Shown here: in pieces, positions 1 through 7,177 of the stretch | Layout: every line of letters starts with the position of its first letter | How positions within the stretch are numbered: the stretch's first letter is position 1 | Assembly (NCBI GenBank): GCA_024281135.1 | Contig: JAMXLG010000025.1 | Coordinates: forward strand, 1 to 21,310 | DNA from: Vulcanimicrobiia bacterium | GTDB taxonomy: Bacteria > Eremiobacterota > Eremiobacteria > Baltobacterales > Baltobacteraceae | DNA: 21,310 bases | Reading direction: 5' to 3' | Made by a program: the position numbers and the translations under genes | Notes under the pieces: generated by a model | Databases searched by the model: none | Told to the model about the DNA's origin: nothing | Seen by the model: only the letters and a program-made list of their open reading frames with translations

Positions 1-56
1 GTGCGTTCTTGTACTGTCTGCGTCGCCATTACTACCTCCCTGCGCGCAAGAAAATG
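1..56. other. Left window edge, no assignable gene
   Basis: All three plus-strand frames are open from the window edge for short distances. One of them stops with TGA at 55-57, immediately before the terminator stem, so the tail of a plus-strand gene entering from the left is possible. The 18 or so residues available in that frame match no family I recognise, and frames 2 and 3 run through the terminator before stopping. I leave it unassigned. Confidence 0.3.
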
Positions 57-84
57 AAAAGACCCGCATGGTTGCGGGTCTTTT
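57..84. terminator. Bidirectional rho-independent terminator
   Basis: This is a perfect 12-bp inverted repeat: arms at 57-68 and 73-84 around a 4-base loop. The GC-rich core GACCCGCA/TGCGGGTC is flanked by AAAA on the left and TTTT on the right, so an intrinsic terminator forms on either strand. On the minus strand it lies about 47 bases past the stop of the zinc-ribbon gene at 131-448. On the plus strand it would end whatever gene enters from the left edge. The symmetry suits convergent genes. Confidence 0.88.
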
Positions 85-130
85 GCTATTTCCCTTGATG
101 GGTTTGCCCTAACGGGCAGACCCTGAGATG

Positions 131-448
131 TTAGCGGTAGGACGGACGCGACTGGAAGCAGTCGCGGCAGTACACCGGCTTGTCGCCCCGCGGTTGGAAC
201 GGGACTTCCGCAACGCCGCCACACTGGCTGCACGTGGCGCGGAACATCTCGCGCTGGCCGCCGCCGAATCCGCCGCGGTTTCCACCGCCTTGGCGGCCGC
301 CACCCGCTGCTTTACGCGCAGCGCGGCAGTCGGGGCAACGGTTCGGCTTATTGGCGAAGCCCTTCATGGCGAAGAACTCTTGCTCACCGGCCGAAAACGT
401 GAACTGACGCGAACAATCAACGCAGTTCAGATATTCATCTTGGTACAT
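131..448 (-). CDS. Double zinc-ribbon protein with RGG-like linker
   Basis: A 105-residue protein built of two cysteine-rich modules. The first has Cys pairs at 9/12 and 38/41, as in the 'probable zinc-ribbon' family (PF13451-like). The second has pairs at 73/76 and 94/97 with exactly 17 residues between them, the CxxC-x17-CxxC arrangement. Between them (about 49-66) is a Gly/Arg/Gln-rich linker resembling an RGG box, which often marks nucleic-acid binding. Eight paired cysteines imply two zinc ions. The family role is not established; RNA or DNA contact is an inference from the linker. A paralogue lies at 17533-17826. The start ATG is preceded by a palindrome containing GAGGAG about 14 bases upstream, a rather distant ribosome-binding site. 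The bidirectional terminator at 57-84 follows the stop. Confidence 0.85.
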   Translation of the reverse strand: MYQDEYLNCVDCSRQFTFSAGEQEFFAMKGFANKPNRCPDCRAARKAAGGGRQGGGNRGGFGGGQREMFRATCSQCGGVAEVPFQPRGDKPVYCRDCFQSRPSYR

Positions 449-622
449 GTTTAAAACGAGGACTCCTCGATTACGTAGTGATCATTGTTCCGGGAATCGA
501 CTCGTTTAGCCCAACGTGGGAACCAGACCGCGAAACCTAGACCGCCTCAATCTACCACGAGCAGATGGAAAGGGCAACCACCAGGCAAGTGAAGCAAGCA
601 CCATAACCGAACAGGTAGGGCT
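449..622. other. Divergent intergenic region
   Basis: These 174 bases separate the minus-strand zinc-ribbon gene from the plus-strand methyltransferase-like gene, so promoters in both directions should lie here. I found no convincing -35/-10 pair in either direction. The only visible structure is a 13-bp palindrome at 457-469. A short open frame at 516-698 looks like chance: it overlaps the downstream gene in another frame and has no family resemblance. Confidence 0.5.
457..469. promoter_or_regulatory. Palindrome overlapping the leader of the zinc-ribbon gene
   Basis: CGAGGACTCCTCG has perfect 6-bp arms around a single central base. It lies 9 to 21 bases upstream of the ATG at 448 and contains the only Shine-Dalgarno-like stretch (GAGGAG on the minus strand). 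The one-base loop rules out an RNA hairpin of full length, so a protein-binding operator is more plausible. It could also simply be a fortuitous palindrome around a ribosome-binding site. Confidence 0.3.
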
Positions 623-1081
623 ATGGAAGCGGACGAGCACCATATATCGGGCGCCCTCTTACCCGTTCTTGACATTCCGAAGGACGGCCGGATGCTGACC
701 TTTGGGGCCGGGAGCGCGCTTGTAGCCCTCGATATAGCCGCGGCCCGCCCGGACGTCCTGATCGTGGTCTGCGACACGACCTCGGAAGTCACGCGCAGCG
801 TCTCCGACCGTGCGCTTACCGAAAAGCTGCACAACATCATCGTGGGTGACACGCCGGCCGGTCCGCTCGTCGATCGGGCGCTCTGTTATGACAGCTTCGG
901 AACGCTCCTGGACATGGATCTCGTCACGCTGCGCACCGCCATACTCCCCGGCGGCTACGCGATCTTCGCAGAAACGACGATCTCAACAAACGACATCGCT
1001 GACAAACTCCGCACAATCGGCTACCAAGTAGCCGACGCACTCGATTCAGTTCCGGGCCACAATGTCGTCCGCGCGCGTTAA
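623..1081 (+). CDS. Degenerate class I methyltransferase-fold protein
   Basis: A 152-residue protein with the outline of a Rossmann-like SAM-dependent methyltransferase. A glycine-rich turn (FGAGSA, about 27-32) follows strand 1, an acidic residue ends strand 2 (VVCDTT, about 48-53), and LPGGYAIFAE (about 108-117) resembles the conserved strand-5 region. The canonical GxGxG is reduced to GAGSA and the protein is short, lacking any recognisable substrate domain. Activity is therefore uncertain. The start ATG at 623 has AGGTAGGG just upstream. It is transcribed divergently from the 131-448 gene and ends 16 bases from the converging purP paralogue, sharing an inverted repeat with it. I cannot assign a substrate. 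Confidence 0.62.
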   Translation: MEADEHHISGALLPVLDIPKDGRMLTFGAGSALVALDIAAARPDVLIVVCDTTSEVTRSVSDRALTEKLHNIIVGDTPAGPLVDRALCYDSFGTLLDMDLVTLRTAILPGGYAIFAETTISTNDIADKLRTIGYQVADALDSVPGHNVVRAR

Positions 1082-1105
1082 CGTACTCGACTGAGGACTA
1101 CGTTA
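1079..1105. terminator. Inverted repeat between convergent genes
   Basis: TAACGTA (1079-1085) and TACGTTA (1099-1105) are perfect inverted arms, with a weaker inner CTC/GAG pairing. The element begins at the TAA stop of the plus-strand gene and overlaps the stop of the minus-strand purP paralogue, so it sits exactly where two convergent transcripts end. There is no T-tract on either side and the stem is AT-rich, so it is at best a weak or factor-assisted terminator. Confidence 0.35.
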
Positions 1106-2234
1106 GTATGTCTTCCAATCGATTGTCATCGCGTGCCATGACTAGCTCCATTGCGATGCGTTCGCCAACGGAGACGTCGCGCCCCCAGCGATAGGCGGAG
1201 TACGGCGTGTAACGCGTACCGGGTGATCCTGGAATCCGCAGCGATACGTCATAGCAGACGAATTCTTTCGGCGGACCGGCGACGATCACGCACTGCAGCG
1301 CGAATGGACCGATAACACCGGGCGCATTCGCTTCGCGAGCAGCTTTAACAAAACGCTCACCCATTTCGAACGCCTTCTCCAGCGTTGATTCCGTGAGCGT
1401 TGCCGCGATGTGTCCCGCTTCTTCCAAGCGCATCGGCACATTCTTCAAAGCATCGAGCACTGCGGGCGGCACGTTGCGGAATCCCTCGAGATTCGTTTGA
1501 CGGCGTGTGTCCGTGCCCATCAACTCAAGTTCACCGAGGATCGGCGAATAGAAGAAATTCAAGTTGATCGATGGACCCAAGAGGTATTCTTCGATGACGG
1601 CGTCCTTCAAGCCGGCTGCAGTCAGCATGCCTTGGTCGATCAAACGCGCGCTGGTTTCCCAGTATTCGTGCGGCGTCGTCGCAAGAAAGAATGCGCGTTC
1701 GAAGCTGATCTTTGCGTGCGGCGCTTTCACCATCACGAGTCGATCGATGTCATCGGGCGACACGAACTGCTTCGGGTATCGGATTCCCGCGCGCTCCATC
1801 AACGCATATTGGTTGCCGGCTTCGTCGCGCTCTTCTGCGCGAAGCAAAAAACGGTTGCCGAAAAACGGCACGCGCATCCCCTGTTCGATCTGGTCGTAGC
1901 TGTACTTTTGATGCAGATAGACTTCAAACGAACGGTTCGCGAGAAACACAACGTTCGCATTAAGCAAACGCTTCTGCACGTCGTCGCGCAAAATATCGGG
2001 GAACGTCTCGAGTTCGACAACTTCGTCGACGCAACCGCGCGGGACGGGGGTTTCCTTACGCATGAAGTGCTCGGTATACGTACGCTCTCGCCCCTTAGCG
2101 GTGATCACGAGGTTCCGCAAGCCTTGCGCGCGCGCACCGTAGGCGACTTCGAGCGCCGAGTGGCTTCCGATCGAGGCGAGGGTCAAACGCGAGCGATCGT
2201 ACGACCGCAGTGCCTGGGAGACGAAATCTAGCAC
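1098..2234 (-). CDS. PurP-like ATP-grasp protein, divergent second copy
   Basis: A 378-residue homologue of archaeal PurP, the formate- and ATP-dependent FAICAR synthetase that replaces the PurH transformylase in many archaea. The start is GTG, 9 bases after the cydB stop. The family N-terminal motif GSHSA is present (23-27), as are FFGNR (124-128) and IEEYLLG (214-220). Key sites seen intact in the other copy (5706-6728) are changed here. The PHGSF stretch reads LANRSF (98-103), the glycine-rich ATP loop is replaced by APHAKISF (171-178), and the C-terminal EISARI metal-site region reads DVSLRI (329-334). Archaea also carry divergent PurP paralogues of unclear function. This copy may have another substrate or a non-catalytic role. 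It is the last gene of the long minus-strand array. Confidence 0.82.
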   Translation of the reverse strand: MLDFVSQALRSYDRSRLTLASIGSHSALEVAYGARAQGLRNLVITAKGRERTYTEHFMRKETPVPRGCVDEVVELETFPDILRDDVQKRLLNANVVFLANRSFEVYLHQKYSYDQIEQGMRVPFFGNRFLLRAEERDEAGNQYALMERAGIRYPKQFVSPDDIDRLVMVKAPHAKISFERAFFLATTPHEYWETSARLIDQGMLTAAGLKDAVIEEYLLGPSINLNFFYSPILGELELMGTDTRRQTNLEGFRNVPPAVLDALKNVPMRLEEAGHIAATLTESTLEKAFEMGERFVKAAREANAPGVIGPFALQCVIVAGPPKEFVCYDVSLRIPGSPGTRYTPYSAYRWGRDVSVGERIAMELVMARDDNRLEDILT

Positions 2235-2243
2235 GCGGGCGGG

Positions 2244-3236
2244 TTACTCGCCGACGCGCACCTTTCCCGCCAATTTGCGCCACAACGCCGTCGAATAGAC
2301 GAGAACGATTACCATGCCGGCGATTGAAACGCCCAATGCGCTTGCGAGCGCGACCGGCGAGGGTGACGCATCGAAAATCGACAGACTGCCGCGGCCATCG
2401 GGAAAGCCGCGAAGCAGATTCGGATACATCGTCGCCGCGGTAACGCCCATCAACAACGCGATAAATGCAGACGACGACACGAACGTTGCCGGCTCCGCAC
2501 GGCGAGCCGCCGATAGAAAGACCGCAGCAAACGCCGCTGCGGCAAGAACGCCAAGTCCCCAAAGCCACCCGTTCGACAACTGATCCGGGCGCGTCAAGAA
2601 CGTCGCAACGGTTACCGCGACGAACAGCACGAGCGTGAGGATCCACAGACGCGGCAGCATCAAACGCGCGCGCTCCGCTGGAGCACCGTCGACGCGCAGA
2701 ACCATGAACGTTGCGCCGTGCATCGCGAGCGCCGCGAGTGCGAAGAGTCCCACCAATAACGAGTAGCCGTTGAGCAAAAACGAGAACGTCCCCAAGAAGT
2801 AACCGCCCGCATCAAGCGGAACGCCGCGGATCAGGTTTCCGAGCGCGACGCCGAATAGCAGAATCAACACCGCGCTTGAAACGCTGAAACACGCGTCCCA
2901 GAATTGATGCCAAAGCCGGCTTGGATAATGTCCGCGAAGTTCCATCGCGACGCCGCGCCCCATGAGCAGCCACAAGACGACGATAAACGGCAGATAAAAG
3001 CCCGAAAACGACGACGCATAGCCCTTCGGAAAGAGCGCGAAGAGCAATCCGCCGGCCGCAACGAGCCATACTTCGTTCCCGTTCCAGAACGGTCCGATAG
3101 CCTGCATCGCAACGAGGCGTTCGCGATCGTCTTTCGCAAGGAAAGGCGCGATCGACGCAACGCCGAGGTCGTATCCGTCAAGAACGACGTATCCGCCGAT
3201 CATGAACGCGATGAGCAGAAACGCAACGACGCTCAC
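2244..3236 (-). CDS. cydB: Cytochrome bd oxidase subunit II
   Basis: A 330-residue polytopic membrane protein, the second subunit of bd-type quinol oxidase, which passes electrons from quinol to oxygen. It shows the family landmarks: VLDGYDLG near residues 18-25 (the conserved Asp pair of the TDGFDMG motif in E. coli) and FWNGNEVWLV near 50-59. Long hydrophobic helices follow through the rest of the chain. It overlaps the cydA stop by 4 bases, the usual coupled arrangement. No cydX-like small subunit was recognised: the next gene downstream, after 9 bases, is the divergent purP copy. Confidence 0.95.
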   Translation of the reverse strand: MSVVAFLLIAFMIGGYVVLDGYDLGVASIAPFLAKDDRERLVAMQAIGPFWNGNEVWLVAAGGLLFALFPKGYASSFSGFYLPFIVVLWLLMGRGVAMELRGHYPSRLWHQFWDACFSVSSAVLILLFGVALGNLIRGVPLDAGGYFLGTFSFLLNGYSLLVGLFALAALAMHGATFMVLRVDGAPAERARLMLPRLWILTLVLFVAVTVATFLTRPDQLSNGWLWGLGVLAAAAFAAVFLSAARRAEPATFVSSSAFIALLMGVTAATMYPNLLRGFPDGRGSLSIFDASPSPVALASALGVSIAGMVIVLVYSTALWRKLAGKVRVGE

Positions 3237-4582
3237 GAGATGGCCTCGACCGGCCCTTCTTGCGCAGGTATTGCGCCGGGCCCTTGTCCGATTTCGCGCA
3301 GCACGAGGTAGAGATACAAGACGCCGAGGATGAAGTACATGCCGAGGAATCCGATGATGGTGAAGATCGTCACCCCGGTCACGACTGTCGGCGACGAAGC
3401 TTCACTCGTGCGCATCAGGCCGTAGATAATCCACGGTTGACGGCCGACTTCGGTAACGACCCATCCGGCTTCATTCGCAATGTACGGAAACGGCATCGCG
3501 AGCATGAGAATCCATAAGAGCCACTGCATGCGGAACAGCATTTTGCGCCAGAGAAAGAACGCTGCGAGTACTGCAATACCTGCAAAAATCGTCCCGAGCC
3601 CAACCATCACATGGTACGCGTAGTACGTCAGCTCGACCGGCGGCCACACGGCGTGCACGTACTCGCGAAGCCCCTTGACATTTGCGGTGAAGTTGCCGTA
3701 CGCGAGAAAACTCAGCATCGCCGGCATGATCACCGGATCGATCAGCTGCTGGCTCTTGACGTCCGGCATCCCGATAATCGCAAGGGGCGCGCCGTTCGCG
3801 GTTTCAAACAACCCTTCCATCGCCGCGAGTTTGACGGGTTGAAAATCCGTAACGTCTTTGCCGTTTTGATCGCCGGTCGGAAAAATCGAAACGAGCGAAA
3901 AGACAAAAGCAACAGCGACGCCTGCACGAACGAAACGCCGCCCGTACTCTTCACTGCGTTGCGAAAGCAGATAGTACGCGCCGATGCCTGCGACGACGAA
4001 TCCGCCGGTGACGAGCGCGCCCGAAATCACATGCGTGTATTGCCAGAACGCAAAGCGCGACGTCAGTACGGTCCACAAATTCGCCATCTCCACCGTCCCG
4101 CTGCGCGTGACCGTATAGCCGACAGGGTGCTGCATCCACGCGTCGGTCACGACGATGAAGAATCCCGATAACCACGAACCGAGCCAAACACATATTGCGG
4201 CGAGTACTTGCAGCGCGGTGGGGACAGCTTTCCGCTGATAAAATAGCGCGCCGAGAAAAACCGACTCGAGGAAGAACGCATAGATGCCTTCCATCGAGAG
4301 CGGTTGGCCGACGACGGAGCCTGCGCGGGCCGAAAAGCCGGCCCAATTCATGCCGAATTGGAACTCCATCGGAATGCCGGTGACGACCCCGATGGCAAAT
4401 CCGATGGTAAAAATCTTCGTCCAAAACATCGCAGCCGCACCGTCGACCGGATCGTGCGTTCGATATGCTCGCCACGTAAACCACGCGACGAAAGGCGCGA
4501 GACCCATCGTCGTGATCGGGAAAAGGTAATGAAACATGATCGTGAAGGCAAACTGCAGACGGTCCGCTATCACGCTGTCCAT
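3233..4582 (-). CDS. cydA: Cytochrome bd oxidase subunit I
   Basis: A 449-residue membrane subunit carrying the haems and quinol site of bd oxidase. Visible landmarks are His18 (FHYLF) and His184 (QYTHVISG), which match the E. coli axial ligands His19 and His186. Met326 (HVMVGLG) matches Met393. Glu98 and Glu106 (SMEGIYAFFLES) match the proton-channel glutamates, and GRQPW is at 380-384. The quinol-binding loop carries KLAAMEGL. The protein is about 70 residues shorter than E. coli CydA, and the missing length falls between His184 and Met326, so this is a short-Q-loop enzyme, as in cyanide-insensitive or Geobacillus-type oxidases. It starts 9 bases after the secreted helical protein and precedes cydB. 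Confidence 0.96.
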   Translation of the reverse strand: MDSVIADRLQFAFTIMFHYLFPITTMGLAPFVAWFTWRAYRTHDPVDGAAAMFWTKIFTIGFAIGVVTGIPMEFQFGMNWAGFSARAGSVVGQPLSMEGIYAFFLESVFLGALFYQRKAVPTALQVLAAICVWLGSWLSGFFIVVTDAWMQHPVGYTVTRSGTVEMANLWTVLTSRFAFWQYTHVISGALVTGGFVVAGIGAYYLLSQRSEEYGRRFVRAGVAVAFVFSLVSIFPTGDQNGKDVTDFQPVKLAAMEGLFETANGAPLAIIGMPDVKSQQLIDPVIMPAMLSFLAYGNFTANVKGLREYVHAVWPPVELTYYAYHVMVGLGTIFAGIAVLAAFFLWRKMLFRMQWLLWILMLAMPFPYIANEAGWVVTEVGRQPWIIYGLMRTSEASSPTVVTGVTIFTIIGFLGMYFILGVLYLYLVLREIGQGPGAIPAQEGPVEAIS

Positions 4583-4591
4583 ACGATTACT

Positions 4592-5725
4592 TTACGACGC
4601 CGGCGCCTCTGGTGTTAAGACCTTTCGCGCTTCCGGCGAGTCCTGGTATTCAATCGTGAGGATCGATCGCAACTGGGCTTCTGAACTCTTCGCCTCCGGC
4701 GCATCCATTCGCTGCAACGTCGTGATCGCGGAGTAGAGTAGCTTGGGCATGTCCCGATCGCGCGGATATACGTGTTGCATGGAAACGATCGCGTCGGCGA
4801 CCAGCACCGTCTGCCCGGCTTCGCGATTGCCGTAATTGTAATTCAGCATGAAGTTGATGTGCTTCAACTCGTTCTGAATCCCAAGAACCGAGTAGCCCAT
4901 GCGCCCGAAATACTCGTCGGCAGGCGCGAGCGTCGAGAGATACACGTCGTGCGGAACTGCCGTCACGCTCGCAATAATCAACGGTGACGTCATGTTCTTC
5001 AACCGCTGCAGAATCGTCTCGGCGTTCGCTTTATCACCCGGCGAATCGCCGGTCAGCGTTCCTGCGGCAGCCATTTGAGCGGCGCGCACGAATTCGGGTC
5101 CGTAGCTCGTCGGCAAGTGCGCAAGAGGAAAGTTCTGATTCGCGGCGCGCTGAAATGCGAGCGTCCGCCACGACGGATCTCCCGTCAACAACCATGCACG
5201 CCAAGCGGCTTCCACTTCCTGCAACTTAGCGTCGACGTCGCCGGGATAATCGTGCACGTTTTGCGTAGCGTCATCATCGGCGAGTCGCGCAAGCGTTACG
5301 CCCGCGTCCTCCGCATTCGCGCGCTGCAAGAGGTCCTGTGCGTTGCGTACGAGCGCGGGATCGCCCGAGTTTTTGATCACCCAGAGCGCCGCTTCACGGA
5401 TGTACCAAGCGGCACCGTCATGATTGAGCAACGGATCGTAATGCAATCCGCTGCCGACTTGCACCGCAAGCGTCGCAATTTCGCCATAGGCGGGATCGTT
5501 CGGTCGTTGTAGCGAGTAGGCGCGGCCGGCGTCGAGAATCGTCGTGAGATACAGCTCTTGATCGATGAAGTCCCAATTGCGCTCAGCGGCCTTTTCATAT
5601 GCCGCTTTCATCTGATTATAGAGCACTTGCGGATCCGCTTCGATCGCGGCTCGCGCCGCAAGCGGAGAGAGGAGCACCGCCGCGAGCAGGCTCGCGGCCA
5701 TTGTCTTATAGGCGGCTCGAATCAT
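4592..5725 (-). CDS. Secreted helical protein of unknown function
   Basis: A 377-residue protein with a clear Sec signal peptide: basic start (MIRAAYK), hydrophobic stretch LLAAVLLSPL, and a likely AxA cleavage around residues 25-27 (AARA before AIEADP). The mature part is rich in Ala, Leu, Asp and Tyr and looks largely alpha-helical with possible TPR-like repeats (for example near 35-75 and 105-140). I recognise no catalytic motif. The ATG lies inside the end of purP, overlapping it by 20 bases, and cydA follows 9 bases after the stop. It is therefore probably co-expressed with both. A link to bd oxidase assembly or envelope stress is possible but rests only on position. Confidence 0.8.
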   Translation of the reverse strand: MIRAAYKTMAASLLAAVLLSPLAARAAIEADPQVLYNQMKAAYEKAAERNWDFIDQELYLTTILDAGRAYSLQRPNDPAYGEIATLAVQVGSGLHYDPLLNHDGAAWYIREAALWVIKNSGDPALVRNAQDLLQRANAEDAGVTLARLADDDATQNVHDYPGDVDAKLQEVEAAWRAWLLTGDPSWRTLAFQRAANQNFPLAHLPTSYGPEFVRAAQMAAAGTLTGDSPGDKANAETILQRLKNMTSPLIIASVTAVPHDVYLSTLAPADEYFGRMGYSVLGIQNELKHINFMLNYNYGNREAGQTVLVADAIVSMQHVYPRDRDMPKLLYSAITTLQRMDAPEAKSSEAQLRSILTIEYQDSPEARKVLTPEAPAS

Positions 5726-6728
5726 CCAATACTAAACGAAGATTGTTGGTCAAAAGTGCGTTCTTGATCTCCCGGGCGATGCGTCGTCCGGTCGACATCG
5801 GCTCCGAATAATTCAGATACGAATATGGCGAGCCGTCGATGAAGAGATTTGTTCCGGCGACGATCCGCGCGGAAATTTCCATTACGTAGAATTGCATGTC
5901 GGGCGTGATAATCGTCTCGATGCAGAACGCACCAAAGAGCCCTTTCGGACCCGCAATTTCCTTGCTAACCTTTACCACGTTCTCGCCCATCCGTAACGCT
6001 TCCGCGAGCATCGACTCGCGCAGGCTCACCGGTTGATTCCCGACCACGACGTAGGACGGACTAACATCCATGCCTTCCTGCGCGGCAGCCGGAATGCGTC
6101 CGAGCGAGTCGACGTTCGTCTCGTAGCGCCGGTCCATCGACATGATTTCGAGACGATCTTGCAGCGGCGAATAAAAATAGTGGATGTAAAGCGGAACGCC
6201 GATGATATATTCTTGGATCGTGTAGGCCTTCTTCAATTCTTTCGAACGCTTCTCGAAGTCTTGCGCGTTGCGAATAAACATGTAGCCTTTGCCGCCGCCG
6301 GCGCCGTAGAGCTTGACGATGACGGGCCGATCGATTTCCGCTCCCGTTTTGAATTGACGCGGCATCATGATGCCCGCCTTCGTCAGCCATTCCCGCTGCA
6401 GTTCGCGGCTAGCTTCCCAGTCGAGCACCGCCTTGTTCCCGAAGTATGGAATCGTCATCTTCTTGTGCTCTTCGAGCGACAGGTACGCGACAAATGACCC
6501 ATGCGGAACGATCACGACTTTGCGCTGCTCGAGCTCGCCGACCAGGGACGGAAATTCAGAATACGAATCGACACCGATGACTTCATCGATGAAGGCAAAC
6601 GAGCGATAGAGCTTCTCCGTATCCCGGTTGGCGACAGCTAGAGTTTTAAATCCCTCGTCATGCGCGCCTTTGAGAATTTGGAGCGCAGAATGCGAGCCGA
6701 GCGTCGCGATCGTGTACGGGCGATTCAT
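5706..6728 (-). CDS. purP: FAICAR synthetase, archaeal-type PurP
   Basis: A 340-residue ATP-grasp enzyme that, in archaea, converts AICAR, formate and ATP to FAICAR without folate. The sequence resembles Methanocaldococcus PurP along its whole length. It has GSHSA at 11-15, PHGSF at 75-79 and YFGNK at 95-99. A glycine-rich ATP loop GAGGGKGY lies at 142-149, IQEYIIG at 171-177, MDRRYETN at 198-205 and the metal-site region MEISARI at 283-289. All the blocks expected of an active enzyme are present. The gene overlaps the purS-like stop by 4 bases, placing it at the end of the purC-purL-purQ-purS run, exactly where the FAICAR step would be useful. No purH or purO is in this window. Confidence 0.9.
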   Translation of the reverse strand: MNRPYTIATLGSHSALQILKGAHDEGFKTLAVANRDTEKLYRSFAFIDEVIGVDSYSEFPSLVGELEQRKVVIVPHGSFVAYLSLEEHKKMTIPYFGNKAVLDWEASRELQREWLTKAGIMMPRQFKTGAEIDRPVIVKLYGAGGGKGYMFIRNAQDFEKRSKELKKAYTIQEYIIGVPLYIHYFYSPLQDRLEIMSMDRRYETNVDSLGRIPAAAQEGMDVSPSYVVVGNQPVSLRESMLAEALRMGENVVKVSKEIAGPKGLFGAFCIETIITPDMQFYVMEISARIVAGTNLFIDGSPYSYLNYSEPMSTGRRIAREIKNALLTNNLRLVLDDSSRL

Positions 6729-7177
6729 CGTGTTCCTTCGTAAAGAGCCGTTTCAATTGCCGGATTGCACAAGAGGCGTTCGGCCGCCGCGCGCACGACC
6801 GGCGCTTCGACCGGAGTCCCCGCACCATCCAACAAACGCCATCCGACGTAGCGCCGTGGACGCGAGATGCCCGCAATCTTCTTTCCGCCGAGATGTTCTT
6901 TCGTCTCGTCGTGCGCGCCGTGCTCGGCGATCCACACTTCACCCGGGCGCGGCTCGTCGATTCCCAAATCCACGAGGCGATGCTTGTTCGGGTTGAAGAT
7001 CGTTTCGTTCGATTCCATACGTGCGACGAAGTCATCGGACGAACCGTCATCGTCGACGACCCAGATTTCGCTGCGTTCGACCTGGGCAACCTCGAGTTTC
7101 AAGCGCTGGAGCGTCGTCAACGTCGTGTACGCGGCATTATCGGGGATTTTGAGCGAAATGGCTACGGTTCGCTTCAA
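6725..7177 (-). CDS. purS: PurS-like FGAM synthase subunit, double length
   Basis: A 150-residue protein in the PurS position between purQ and purP, with 4-base overlaps on both sides and a TTG start. PurS is the small subunit that joins PurL and PurQ so that ammonia can pass between them; it is usually 80-85 residues. Here two PurS-like halves can be traced. Residues 1-70 show strand-helix-strand-helix-strand with ARMESNETIFNPN in the second helix. Residues 85-150 end in AAAERLLCNPAIE, the classical PurS second-helix motif (compare LLANPVIE). The layout recalls the duplicated PurS-like N-terminal domain of large PurL. It is the only PurS candidate in the window, and the short PurL encoded nearby would need one. 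Homology is faint enough that standard models might miss it. Confidence 0.72.
   Translation of the reverse strand: MKRTVAISLKIPDNAAYTTLTTLQRLKLEVAQVERSEIWVVDDDGSSDDFVARMESNETIFNPNKHRLVDLGIDEPRPGEVWIAEHGAHDETKEHLGGKKIAGISRPRRYVGWRLLDGAGTPVEAPVVRAAAERLLCNPAIETALYEGTR

Noticed and set aside
1410..2231. 273-residue plus-strand frame opposite the second purP copy
   Set aside because: Antisense shadow of a clear PurP-family gene; composition rich in Arg, His and Val without motifs.
2095..2646. 183-residue minus-strand frame overlapping cydB
   Set aside because: Arg-rich alternative frame across the cydB/purP boundary; cydB is a full-length, well-matched gene in another frame.
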